A DNA stretch of 64,000 nucleotides, from assembly GCA_050018455.1 (NCBI GenBank), contig JBEKAA010000005.1, positions 99,690-163,689 of the forward strand. Direction: 5' to 3'. The translations under genes were made by a program, and so were the position numbers. A model generated the notes under the pieces. That model did no database searches, was not told the origin of the DNA, and saw only the letters and a list, made by a program, of their open reading frames with translations. Positions 43,616 to 54,930 of the stretch are shown one piece after another; within the stretch, counting starts at the first letter, position 1; every line of letters begins with the position of its first letter. This DNA is from RBG-13-68-16 sp050018455 (GTDB taxonomy: Bacteria > Acidobacteriota > Thermoanaerobaculia > Thermoanaerobaculales > Thermoanaerobaculaceae).

Positions 43616-44827
43616 ATGGACCCGATGAAGATCGTCGAACGGCAGGCCGAGCAGACGCCGTCGCGGATTCTGATGCTGGTGATGGACGGGCTCGGCGACC
43701 TGCCCCGGTACGGAGACGGCCTCACGCCGCTCGCGGCAGCTTCGAAGCCTCACCTCGACATGCTCGCCAAGGACGGTTGCTGTGGGCGTTTCGACCCGGT
43801 GGGGCCCGGGATAACCCCCGGATCCGGACCAGGTCACCTCGGGCTCTTCGGCTACGACCCCACGGAGTACGAGATAGGACGCGGTGTGCTGTCTGCCGTC
43901 GGGATCGACTTCCCGCTCCGGCCCGGGGACGTCGCGGCCCGTTTCAACTTCTGCACCATCGGCCTCGACGGCAACATCTACGACCGCCGCGCCGGCCGCA
44001 TCTCGACCGAGGAGAACAGGCGCCTCGTCGCGCGTCTCCGGGAAATCCCCGTGCCGAACGGAGTGGAGATATTCATCGAGACCGAGGCCGAGCACCGTGG
44101 CGCGCTCGTCGTTCGCGGAGAGAAGCTCGGTCACCGGCTCGCCGACACGGATCCCCAGCGCACGGGCGTGCCGCCGCTGCGGGTCAAGGCGCTCGATGCG
44201 GCGTCACGTCCGACTGCCAAGGTCGTCACAGCGTTCGTGGACGCGGCCCGGAAAGCGATCGCCACGGAGCCGCTGGCGAACGGCATCCTGCTTCGCGGCT
44301 TCGACTCGCTGCCGAAGATCCCTTCGCTGGCCGAGCGGTTCCGACTGAAGCCCGTGTGCGTCGCCACGTACCCGATGTACCGGGGCCTCGCGCGCCTGGT
44401 GGGGATGGCGATGCCTCCAGCGCCGCCGTCGCTCGCGGACTTCCCCGCGGCAGTGCGGGCCGCGCGCGAGGGGCACGACTTCCTTTTCGTTCACGTGAAG
44501 TACACCGACAAGGCGGGGGAGGACGGTGACTTCGGGCGCAAGACGGCGGTGGTCGAGGAGGTGGACCGCCTCCTGCCGGACCTCATCGGCGAGGGCTTCG
44601 AGGTGGTGGTGGTCACGGCCGATCACTCGACACCGGTGGCGCTCAAGGCGCACTCGTGGCACCCCGTGCCCGGACTCCTGTGGGCGCCGGGGCGTGTCTT
44701 TCGCGACCTGGTGACCTCGTTCTCGGAGTCGGCCTGCGTCGGCGGCGCTCTGGGACGCATGCCGCTCAGGTTCCTGCTGGCGGAGGCTCTGGCGGCCGCC
44801 GGCAAGCTCGCCAAGTTCGGAGCCTAA
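43616..44827 (+). CDS. apgM: 2,3-bisphosphoglycerate-independent phosphoglycerate mutase, archaeal type
   Basis: A 403-residue alkaline-phosphatase-superfamily enzyme. ILMLVMDGLGDLPRYGDGLT (metal Asp), GITPGSGPGHLGLFGYDP (catalytic Ser region), FLFVHVKYTDKAGEDGDFGR and VVVTADHSTPVALKAHS (metal D-H...H). Interconverts 3- and 2-phosphoglycerate. GGAGG precedes the ATG at 43616, and a stem GCCCCCA...TGGGGGC (43582-43588/43598-43604) sits just ahead of it, which could affect translation. Confidence 0.9.
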   Translation: MDPMKIVERQAEQTPSRILMLVMDGLGDLPRYGDGLTPLAAASKPHLDMLAKDGCCGRFDPVGPGITPGSGPGHLGLFGYDPTEYEIGRGVLSAVGIDFPLRPGDVAARFNFCTIGLDGNIYDRRAGRISTEENRRLVARLREIPVPNGVEIFIETEAEHRGALVVRGEKLGHRLADTDPQRTGVPPLRVKALDAASRPTAKVVTAFVDAARKAIATEPLANGILLRGFDSLPKIPSLAERFRLKPVCVATYPMYRGLARLVGMAMPPAPPSLADFPAAVRAAREGHDFLFVHVKYTDKAGEDGDFGRKTAVVEEVDRLLPDLIGEGFEVVVVTADHSTPVALKAHSWHPVPGLLWAPGRVFRDLVTSFSESACVGGALGRMPLRFLLAEALAAAGKLAKFGA

Positions 44828-44852
44828 GAGACAGCTTCCCCCGCGCCCCCTC

Positions 44853-45006
44853 CCAGTCGACAGTCGACAGTTGACAGTTGACAGTCTTCCCCCGACCGCC
44901 CGCCCAGTCGAAAGCTGAAAGTCCAAAGCTGGAAGCGCGGACCCGCCAAGGTCTCACTTTTGACCTTTGAGCTTTGACTGTCGACTGTCAACTGTTGACT
45001 GTCAAC
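44853..45006. repeat. Nested long hairpin of GTCGACA/GTTGACA words (locus 5)
   Basis: Outer left arm 44853-44886 (CAGTCGACAGTCGACAGTTG, then ACAGTTGACAGTC); outer right arm 44976-45006 (ACTGTCGACTGTCAACTGTT, then GACTGTCAAC). Inner arms use other words: GAAAGCTGAAAGTCCAAAGC (44911-44930) faces TTTTGACCTTTGAGCTTTGA (44959-44978). It lies between convergent apgM and the CDF gene, touching the latter's stop. Confidence 0.65.
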
Positions 45007-46453
45007 TTCGCTTCACCAGGGGTTCGACGTGGATCACGACGCGCCCGAGGTGCGGCAGGCGGGCGCGCAGCGACCGCTCGACCTTCTCGGTGAGGTCGTG
45101 CGCGGCGGTGATCCCGGTGGCGGGGTCGAGGGCGCAGTGGAACGAAACCGTGAGCTCGCCGCCGCTTCGACGGACCGTGACGTTGTGAGGATGGCAGCGC
45201 AGGTCGCTCGCCCTAGCCAATTCGCGCAGCGCCGCAAGCACCTGGCCTTCGTCCTCGCGGGCGGCACGGTCCGCCCTTGTCGCATCGCCCTGCGGCTCGA
45301 TGTGTGTCACGACCTGGCCGAGGTCGGGGATCGCCTGGCGCAGCGCCGACTCGAGCGCCGTCGCCTGCTGGTGCGCGGCGGCCACCGAGAGCGACCGGTC
45401 GACTTCGAGGTGGAGCTCGAGCGAGCGAGCGCTGAGCCCGTGGTGAACGTGGATGTCGTGAACGGCGAAGCCGAGCCGATCGGCGATGGCGCGCGCCACC
45501 GCAGAGGGGTCTTCGTAGCGGGTCGGCGCCTGAGCATCGGCGGGCTCCACGTGGACGACGACGTCGGCTCCCGGCAACAGGCGGCGGATCGCCGCCTCCG
45601 CGGCGCTGGAAACCTCATGGGCGGGTCCGATCGCGGTGTCGCTCCCGACCGTGAGCGCCACGTCGGCGAAGGCCTCCGGGCCGCTGCGGCGGACGCGGAC
45701 GCGGAGGACGTCGACCACCCCCGGGATGCGAACGGCTCGGTCCAGGTCGTCGCGCAAACCCGGCGGGATCTGGTCCAGCAGGTCCGCGACCGTCTTGCGG
45801 CCGAGCTGCACCGTGATCCAGACCACGATCGCCGCAACCCCCAGGGCCGCCACGGCGTCGGCCTTGACGAGCCACTCGAACCCGGGCCGCTTCGAGACGA
45901 GGACACCGAGAAGCCCGGCGATCACCACGGCCGAGGACCAGATGTCGGTGGAAAAGTGAAGGGCGTCCGCCTCGAGGGCCTGGCTGCTGTACTTTGCGGC
46001 CACCCGCGCCAACGCCCGCGAACGGGAGAGATCCACGAGGATCGAGACCCCCATGATCGCGAAGGCCCAAGCGGACGCCTCGACCGGGACGTTCTTGACG
46101 AAGAGGCGTTTGCCCGCCTCGAGGATGATCCAAGTGCATGTCGCGAACAGCAGCGCGGATTCGAACAGCGCGGAGAGGTTCTCCACCTTTCCGTGGCCGT
46201 ACGTGTGTTCGCGGTCGGCAGGCTTTGCCGAGGCTCGCACCGCTAAGAGCGTCACCATCGCCGCGACGAGGTCGAGACCCGAGTGGGCCGCCTCCGAGAG
46301 GATGCCGATCGAGCCCGTCATCAACCCGACGACGATCTTGATCGTTGTGAGGAAGACGGCTGCGGCGACCGACGTGCTCGCCACCACGCGCTTCTCGCGC
46401 GCGGCGCTCCGGCTCTCCGCGATGCCCGTGGCGTTTCCCCGTCGCATGCTCAT
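45002..46453 (-). CDS. CDF-family cation efflux transporter with three tandem cytoplasmic domains
   Basis: A 483-residue transporter. The membrane part (about 20-210) has the metal sites SEAAHSGLDLVAA (H-x3-D) and EADALHFSTDIWSS (H-x3-D) plus EHTYGHGKVENLSALFE. The cytoplasmic part is unusually long: three ZT-dimerisation-like units at about 215-295, 305-370 and 395-480, each ending in a V-V-x-H-I/V-E-P motif (VVVHVEP, VVTHIEP, VVIHVEP). Exports Zn, Fe, Mn or similar divalent metal by proton exchange. Typical CDF proteins have one such unit and about 300 residues. Confidence 0.9.
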   Translation of the reverse strand: MSMRRGNATGIAESRSAAREKRVVASTSVAAAVFLTTIKIVVGLMTGSIGILSEAAHSGLDLVAAMVTLLAVRASAKPADREHTYGHGKVENLSALFESALLFATCTWIILEAGKRLFVKNVPVEASAWAFAIMGVSILVDLSRSRALARVAAKYSSQALEADALHFSTDIWSSAVVIAGLLGVLVSKRPGFEWLVKADAVAALGVAAIVVWITVQLGRKTVADLLDQIPPGLRDDLDRAVRIPGVVDVLRVRVRRSGPEAFADVALTVGSDTAIGPAHEVSSAAEAAIRRLLPGADVVVHVEPADAQAPTRYEDPSAVARAIADRLGFAVHDIHVHHGLSARSLELHLEVDRSLSVAAAHQQATALESALRQAIPDLGQVVTHIEPQGDATRADRAAREDEGQVLAALRELARASDLRCHPHNVTVRRSGGELTVSFHCALDPATGITAAHDLTEKVERSLRARLPHLGRVVIHVEPLVKRS

Positions 46454-46603
46454 CTCAAGAACAAGAAGCTCAGAAACAGTATTCTATCTAGGATTGACGA
46501 GAAAGGGCAGGACTAGATTCGGGAGTCGTGTCTGTAGTCGAGACACCCCGTTGCGGAATCGTCGGGGACAGCGCACGGTTTGCAGTACTGGAGGGTCTGG
46601 CAG

Positions 46604-47125
46604 ATGAAACTCGTAGCGATGGTATTGGTGGCTCTCGGTCTGGCGGCGTCTGCGACCGCCGGGGGGATGTTGAAGGCAGGCGATGCTTTCCCGGCATGGC
46701 AGCTCGCGGACCAGACCGGTGCAATGGTCGCCTCGACGGATCTTGCGGGCAAGACCTACCTCCTGTGGTTCTACCCGAAGGCCATGACGCCTGGGTGTAC
46801 CGCCGAGGGGTGTGCCCTGCGCGACAACTTCACCGGTTTCCAGCAGGCCGGCGTCGAGGTCGTGGGCGTGTCGTTCGACGACCCCGCCGACAACGCAGAG
46901 TTCATCAAGAAACACAATTTCCCATTCCGTCTACTCTCGGATGCGAAGAAAACCCTCGCGGTCGCGGTGGGGGCGGCGGACTCCCCGAGCCGGCTGTGGG
47001 CGCGCCGGATCTCGTACCTGGTCGGCCCCGACGGCAGGGTCCTCAAGGCGTACGCGGACGTGAACCCCGCCAAGCACGCAGGCGAGGTGCTGACGGACCT
47101 CGCACAGCTCAAGCCGGGCAAGTAG
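46604..47125 (+). CDS. Exported peroxiredoxin, Bcp type
   Basis: A 173-residue protein. A signal peptide (VAMVLVALGLAASATA) precedes a thioredoxin fold with the Bcp/PrxQ motif KAMTPGCTAEGCALRD, containing the peroxidatic Cys and a second Cys five residues later. VVGVSFDDPADNAEFIKKHN and YLVGPDGRVLKAY follow. Reduces peroxides in the periplasm. ATG at 46604 with GGAGGG about 10 bases upstream. Divergent from the CDF gene. Confidence 0.87.
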   Translation: MKLVAMVLVALGLAASATAGGMLKAGDAFPAWQLADQTGAMVASTDLAGKTYLLWFYPKAMTPGCTAEGCALRDNFTGFQQAGVEVVGVSFDDPADNAEFIKKHNFPFRLLSDAKKTLAVAVGAADSPSRLWARRISYLVGPDGRVLKAYADVNPAKHAGEVLTDLAQLKPGK

Positions 47126-47331
47126 AAGCGGGGAGGAGGGAGGACGGGGGACGGAAGACGAGCGGCTTGCGTCCGCGGTAGGCGCCGCGCCCGTCAACCG
47201 GCTTGATTCTGCGCTCCCGGGTCAGCTCTCATACTAATGGGCCGTCCGTCGTAGTAGGGGAATGGCTGTCATTGTTCAGAAAGTCCCTCCGCGAGCGCGG
47301 CCGGGTTCGCAATTACGGATCGGTGGCAGCA

Positions 47332-47431
47332 GCGGGCGGGGGCAAGCCCCGCCCCTACACTGGATGGCGTAGGGCGCAAGCGTGAGGGACTTGTCCCGTC
47401 GTGTGTAGGGGCGGCCCTTGCGGCCGCCCGC
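47332..47431. repeat. GC-rich inverted repeat (29-bp arms)
   Basis: Arms at 47332-47360 (GCGGGCGGGGGCAAGCCCCG then CCCCTACAC) and 47403-47431 (GTGTAGGGGCGGCCCTTGCG then GCCGCCCGC) pair at 25 of 29 positions with a 42-base middle. Each arm also folds on itself. A single copy in this window. The rest of the gap 47126-47652 shows no gene. Confidence 0.6.
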
Positions 47432-47652
47432 AAATTGGAACTCACGGCCCCGAAGATCGGCGCGCCGACTCCGGCTTCCCGCCTGCCACTTTCATGGTCC
47501 TGGGTGAGCCCGCCGCTCATGAGGATTGCGAGCCCTGCCGAAGGCGGGGCGAAGCAATCTCGACGGTTTCGGCGCGATCGCCACGGCCCCCTCGCGACCT
47601 CCGGGAACCTCGCGGTGCCAACGACGACGCTACGTTTGAGCAGAAAGTGGTA

Positions 47653-48828
47653 TCAGGCGGTCCAACTGTGCTCGACGACGGTGATCGTGGCCTCGTGCTG
47701 GAGGCGGCGGGCCCACGCCTCGACGTCGATCGCCGCCTCGGCCTCCTCGCAGGCCGCCGCGGTCGTCCTCGTGGCCGGGTGCTGGGGCTGGAGGAAGGAG
47801 CAGCTGTCCTGGTGGGGCAGGATCGAGACCTCGAAAGTCCCGGCGCGCTCAGCGATGCCGATGATCTCCTGCTTGTCGAGTCCGACGAGCGGCCGCAGCA
47901 CCGGGAGGTGCGCAACCCGGTCGATGGCCGCGAGGTTCTCGAGCGTCTGCGACGCGACCTGGTTCAGCGACTCGCCGGTGACGAGCACCTCGCAGCGCCA
48001 GCGCCGCGCGATGCGCTCGGCGGTCCGGAGCATCATCCTGCGGTAGAGCACGACACGAAGCCGCTCCGGGCAGGACGAGACGATCTCGCGCTGGCAGTCT
48101 CCGAACGGTACGACCGCCAGGCGGCTCGACCCCTGGTGGCGGGTCAGGATCCGGACGAGGCGTTCGACCTTGGCGACGGACGCATCCGACGTGTACGGCG
48201 CGGAGTGGAAGTGCACGTAGTGGGCCCTGGTGCCGCGCTTCATCGCCAGGTAGGCGGCGACGGGGGAGTCGATCCCGCCCGACATGAGCACCGCGACGCG
48301 CCCCGAGGTCCCGACGGGGAGGCCGCCGGGACCCGGGTAGTGGTCCTTGTAGACGTAGAGCCCGTCGCTCTGGACGAGGACGTGGACGGTGACGTCGGGG
48401 TTCTCGAGGTCGACCGCCATCCCCGTCAGCTCATTCACAAACGCGCCGAGCCGGCGGTTGACCTCTTCCGAGGTGAGCGGGAACCGCTTGTCGGAGCGCT
48501 TGCAGCGCACGGCGAACGTCGTCCCGGAGAACTCGGCCGCGTGCTCCGAGACGAACCTCTCGAGCTGGTCGTAGGTCGTGCCGGCGCGCTCGACCGGCAT
48601 GATCCCGTTGATCCCGAACACCGTCTCGATGCGCCGGCGCACCTCGTACCACGCGACCGGCTGGGAGAAGCGGATGACGACTCGGGCCGGGATCGACACC
48701 TCGGCCACCGGCAGGCCCTTGAGGGCGGCGCGGACGTTGTGCACGAGCGTGCGCTCGAACCACCCGCGGTTGCCGCCCTTGAGCGCCACCTCGTGAACCG
48801 TGGCGATGACGTGCGATACGAGCTCCAT
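47653..48828 (-). CDS. thiI: tRNA 4-thiouridine synthase/thiamine biosynthesis protein ThiI
   Basis: A 391-residue protein: ferredoxin-like and THUMP region (ATVHEVALKGGNRGWFERTL; NPDVTVHVLVQSDGLYVYKD), then a PP-loop ATP pyrophosphatase (VAVLMSGGIDSPVAAYLAMK; VLVTGESLNQVASQTLENLA). It adenylates U8 of tRNA for thiolation and may feed thiazole synthesis. There is no C-terminal rhodanese domain, as in many ThiI proteins outside gamma-proteobacteria. ATG at 48826-48828. Confidence 0.93.
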   Translation of the reverse strand: MELVSHVIATVHEVALKGGNRGWFERTLVHNVRAALKGLPVAEVSIPARVVIRFSQPVAWYEVRRRIETVFGINGIMPVERAGTTYDQLERFVSEHAAEFSGTTFAVRCKRSDKRFPLTSEEVNRRLGAFVNELTGMAVDLENPDVTVHVLVQSDGLYVYKDHYPGPGGLPVGTSGRVAVLMSGGIDSPVAAYLAMKRGTRAHYVHFHSAPYTSDASVAKVERLVRILTRHQGSSRLAVVPFGDCQREIVSSCPERLRVVLYRRMMLRTAERIARRWRCEVLVTGESLNQVASQTLENLAAIDRVAHLPVLRPLVGLDKQEIIGIAERAGTFEVSILPHQDSCSFLQPQHPATRTTAAACEEAEAAIDVEAWARRLQHEATITVVEHSWTA

Positions 48829-48862
48829 GCTGCTCCCGGCGTCGGAGGGTAGCACAGGGCCT

Positions 48863-48988
48863 GGCGCCGCCGGCGTCGGACCTCTGGCTGCGTTGCGCTC
48901 GCCCGCTCGCATCCTCACATAGCCTCCGGCTATGCTCCGGTGCGGCGGGCTCGCGCGCCTTGCCATAGGCCCAACGGCGGCGGCGCGG
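48863..48988. repeat. Dispersed palindromic element, type 1, copy C (126 bp)
   Basis: Ends GGCGCCGCCGG and CGGCGGCGGCGCGG; centre ATAGCC-TCC-GGCTAT (48919-48933), where the outermost pair G/C of copy A is replaced by A/T on both sides. It begins 35 bases upstream of the thiI start. Confidence 0.78.
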
Positions 48989-49177
48989 CTACACGCCGAA
49001 CTGCGAGGCCATGCCTCGGCTGTTCTTGTTGACCAAGGATTACGGTTTCACGTGTGGGGCGTTGGCACGCATGTTCTGAGCACCAGGGGGGCTGAGGTGC
49101 AGGGGAGCCAAGGAGCCGGCGACACGCTGTTCGGGGTTTCGCTCCTCGACTCCTCATACCGGTTTGCCATCGAACAT

Positions 49178-49270
49178 GTCATTCCGAGGAGCGGAGCGAC
49201 GAGGAATCTGGGTGGGGGAAAGCCTGGATCTACCAGCCCCCTCCCAGATCCCTCGCGGAGCCCGCCCTGA
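49178..49270. repeat. Dispersed element, type 2, copy 2 (truncated)
   Basis: Starts GTCATTCCGAGGAGCGGAGC like copy 1 at 19345 and is nearly identical through CCAGATCCCTCGCGGAGC; the terminal GGGATGAC arm is missing. It lies 190 bases after type 1 copy C, matching the order at 19 kb. The preceding gap 48989-49177 shows no gene. Confidence 0.7.
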
Positions 49271-49458
49271 GGGTATCAGCCCCTCCGCTCCTCTGCCTGC
49301 CCGTTCGGACCGCAGGCCACGGTCCACGGGTCACCGTCTCTCGGGCGGCGCGGCTGTGCGCCATTCTCCCTCGCGGTGTCGTCGAGCAGCAGTTGGGCGG
49401 CCTCGCGGCCGCCCGTCGTGTCGTTGTTCCTTTCGGTCCACGGACCACGTCGTCGTCT
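49271..49458. repeat. Word-type inverted tract with GGTCCACGG/CGGACC words
   Basis: CGGACCGCAGGCCACGGTCC then ACGGGTCACCGTCTCT near 49308-49342 faces TTTCGGTCCACGGACCACG near 49432-49450. Words CCGCTCCTCTGCC (49283) echo the other hairpins. Pairing is looser than at the other loci. No gene is visible here. Confidence 0.35.
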
Positions 49459-50451
49459 CTACGGTTTCCACCCCTGCAGGATCCTCATGTAGTTGGCGCG
49501 CTCGAGCGCCTGCGGATTCGGGGAGTTCTGATGGCTCATGCTCGCGTGCGCCTGCTGCAGCGAGCCGTACTCGTGCTCCTCGAGCCAGCGCGAGATGCCG
49601 TCGCGCAGCGTGGTGAGGTACTCGGGACCGCGCTTGAGCAAGACGGAAACGAGCTGAACGGCGTGAGCGCCGGCCATCACGGCCTTGATCGCGTCGAGGT
49701 GCGAGTGCACGCCGCCGCTGCACGCCAGCGAGCCCTTGAAGTGGCCGGAGAGGATCGCGAGCCACCGCAGGCGGAGCAGCAGCTCGGATGAGTCGGAGAG
49801 TTGGAGGCTCGGGACGACCTCGAGCTCCTCGACGTCGATATCGGGTTGGTAGAACCGGTTGAACAGCACGAGGCCGTCGGCGCCTGAGTCGTCGAGCTGC
49901 TTGGCGAGGTTGGCGAGCGACGAGTAGAAGGGGGAGAGCTTGACGGAGACGGGGATCTTCACGGCGTGCTTGACGGTCTTGAGGCCCTCCAGCGTCCGGC
50001 GCTCCACGGTCTCGCTCGTCTCCCACGCCTGGGTCGCGAGGTAGTAGACGTTCAGCTCCAGCGCATCGGCACCCGCCTGCTCGATGAGCTTGGCGTAGGA
50101 GAGCCAGCCGGCCGGACTGGTGCCGTTGAGCGAGCCGATCACCGGCACCTTGACGGCCGCCTTGATGCGGCGGATCTGCTCGAGATATTGCTCGGGCCCG
50201 AGGCGGTACTCCTTGGGCTGTGGAAAGTAGGACAGCGCCTCCGCAAACGACTCGGCGTGCAGCTCCATGTCCATCTCGGTGCCGAGCTGCTCGCGCGTGA
50301 TCTGCTCCTCGAACAGCGAGTGCATGACGATCGCGGCGCACCCTGCGTCCTCCAGCCGCTTGACGGTGTCCATCTCGTCCACCATCGGGGAGGCGCCGGC
50401 GACGAGCGGGTTGGGAAGGTCGAGCCCGAGGTACTTGGTCGATAGATCCAT
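49459..50451 (-). CDS. Dihydroorotate dehydrogenase-like protein paired with PFOR
   Basis: A 330-residue TIM-barrel flavoprotein: DLSTKYLGLDLPNPLVAGAS, IKAAVKVPVIGSLNGTSPAG, ADALELNVYY, VKLSPFYSSLANLAKQLDDS and LACSGGVHSHLDAIKAVMAG (FMN-binding end). It lacks the Cys/Ser base in the usual place of true pyrimidine enzymes, as do other 'DHOD-like' proteins that sit beside nifJ. Ten bases separate it from PFOR. It may act in pyrimidine synthesis or a PFOR-linked redox role. Confidence 0.82.
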   Translation of the reverse strand: MDLSTKYLGLDLPNPLVAGASPMVDEMDTVKRLEDAGCAAIVMHSLFEEQITREQLGTEMDMELHAESFAEALSYFPQPKEYRLGPEQYLEQIRRIKAAVKVPVIGSLNGTSPAGWLSYAKLIEQAGADALELNVYYLATQAWETSETVERRTLEGLKTVKHAVKIPVSVKLSPFYSSLANLAKQLDDSGADGLVLFNRFYQPDIDVEELEVVPSLQLSDSSELLLRLRWLAILSGHFKGSLACSGGVHSHLDAIKAVMAGAHAVQLVSVLLKRGPEYLTTLRDGISRWLEEHEYGSLQQAHASMSHQNSPNPQALERANYMRILQGWKP

Positions 50452-50461
50452 GGTGTCCCCC

Positions 50462-54058
<3,597 letters not shown>

Positions 54059-54141
54059 GACGTTCCTCCTTGGTGGTATCCGGCTCCGCGCCCTTCAAGT
54101 CTCCCGGGGGGCGGATGTTGCGAAACAGTCCACGTCCCAAA

Positions 54142-54157
54142 CGTGAACCATTTCACA
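54142..54157 (-). promoter_or_regulatory. Rex-like operator at the PFOR start site
   Basis: On the minus strand TGTGAAATGGTTCACG, a perfect GTGAA-N4-TTCAC palindrome (10 of 10 core positions of the Rex consensus TTGTGAA-N4-TTCACAA; the outer bases match poorly). It covers the predicted transcription start just below the -10 box, where a repressor would block. No rex gene lies in the window. Confidence 0.55.
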
Positions 54158-54162
54158 TGAAG

Positions 54163-54191
54163 AGTCTAGGCCCTGCGGTGGGGTTTGACAA
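54163..54191 (-). promoter_or_regulatory. Sigma-70 promoter of the PFOR operon
   Basis: TTGTCA (54191-54186), 17 bp, TAGACT (54168-54163) on the minus strand; 5 of 6 and 4 of 6 to consensus. The untranslated leader would be about 98 bases. Confidence 0.6.
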
Positions 54192-54205
54192 GCCCGGTCG
54201 AGCGG

Positions 54206-54393
54206 GTTCAGAGGTTCGAAGGTTCAAAGTTTCGAAAGTTGAAGATCCGCAGAGGGGCAGAGGTGCGGAGGAGCAGCGGAGCGAGAGGCGGCCGCGACTG
54301 GTGCGGTCGCTTGCCCCTCTGCTCCCATGCTCCTCCGCTCCTCTGCTGGTGGTGAGCCTGCGAACGTTTGAACCTGTGAACTTGCGAACCGGG
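54206..54393. repeat. Nested long hairpin with GTTCGAAG and GGAGCAG words (locus 6)
   Basis: Outer left arm 54208-54246 (GTTCAGAGGTTCGAAGGTTC, then AAAGTTTCGAAAGTTG) faces 54358-54390 (GCGAACGTTTGAACCTGTGA, then ACTTGCGAAC). Inner arm 54249-54287 (GCAGAGGGGCAGAGGTGCGG, then AGGAGCAGCGGAGC) faces 54313-54347 (CCCCTCTGCTCCCATGCTCC, then TCCGCTCCTCTGC). It lies between the tRNA gene and the PFOR promoter. Confidence 0.6.
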
Positions 54394-54401
54394 TGGGGGA
54401 A

Positions 54402-54476
54402 TGGCGGCCCTGACGGGAATCGAACCCGTGCTGCCGGCTTGAAGGGCCGGTGTCCTAACCGTTAGACGACAGGGCC
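54402..54476 (-). tRNA. tRNA-Glu (anticodon TTC)
   Basis: Acceptor GGCCCTG (from 54476) pairs with CAGGGCC; discriminator G and encoded CCA follow (54402-54404). The anticodon arm is CCGGC-CCTTCAA-GCCGG with TTC in the centre, and the T arm has the canonical GGTTCGATTCC. The length is 75 including CCA. Confidence 0.95.
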
Positions 54477-54605
54477 GTCGCGGGCGCGCGAAGCTTACCA
54501 CACGGGCTGCAGCGCGGGCCGCGGATACAGCAGAAACCGGCGCAGTTACTCGCCATCCACCCGGGCCCTGTCCGCGGTGGTATGCCGTTGTCGTCCTCGG
54601 AACCC

Positions 54606-54893
54606 CATCGGTACCGGATATCACCATCTGACCTTCTTGCGCTTCGCCTGCGATGCGCGCCGTCCGCACAATCGCTGCTCGCTCTTCATCCCGCGCATCA
54701 CCTCGACGACGCCCGCGGCCTCAACAGGATCCTCCGGCGCGGGCCCCCGTGCGCGGCCATGCGCTACACGTGGTGCGACGCAGCGGTCACGAACACTCTC
54801 GCCCGTCGTGGCGTCTCCCACCTCCGCCCTCTAGAAGATCATCACCCAAGACTCTACAAGAAGAAGGTGTGATGGTGATATCGGGTACCGATG
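54606..54893. mobile_element. MITE-like element with 33-bp terminal inverted repeats
   Basis: The left end (54606-54638) starts CATCGGTACCGGATATCACC and the right end (54861-54893) is its reverse complement at 30 of 33 positions. The 288-bp unit has no convincing transposase. An interior frame (…AMRYTWCDAAVTNTLARRGV) weakly recalls the C-terminus of a tyrosine recombinase, but that is not reliable. No clear target duplication. Confidence 0.55.
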
Positions 54894-54930
54894 CTGCCGC
54901 CCCTCTTCGCCTCGGCTCTCCGCCCGTGCG

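Noticed and set aside
54577..54872. Two overlapping small frames inside the MITE-like element
   Set aside because: They span an inverted repeat end, lack ribosome sites and have no family similarity.
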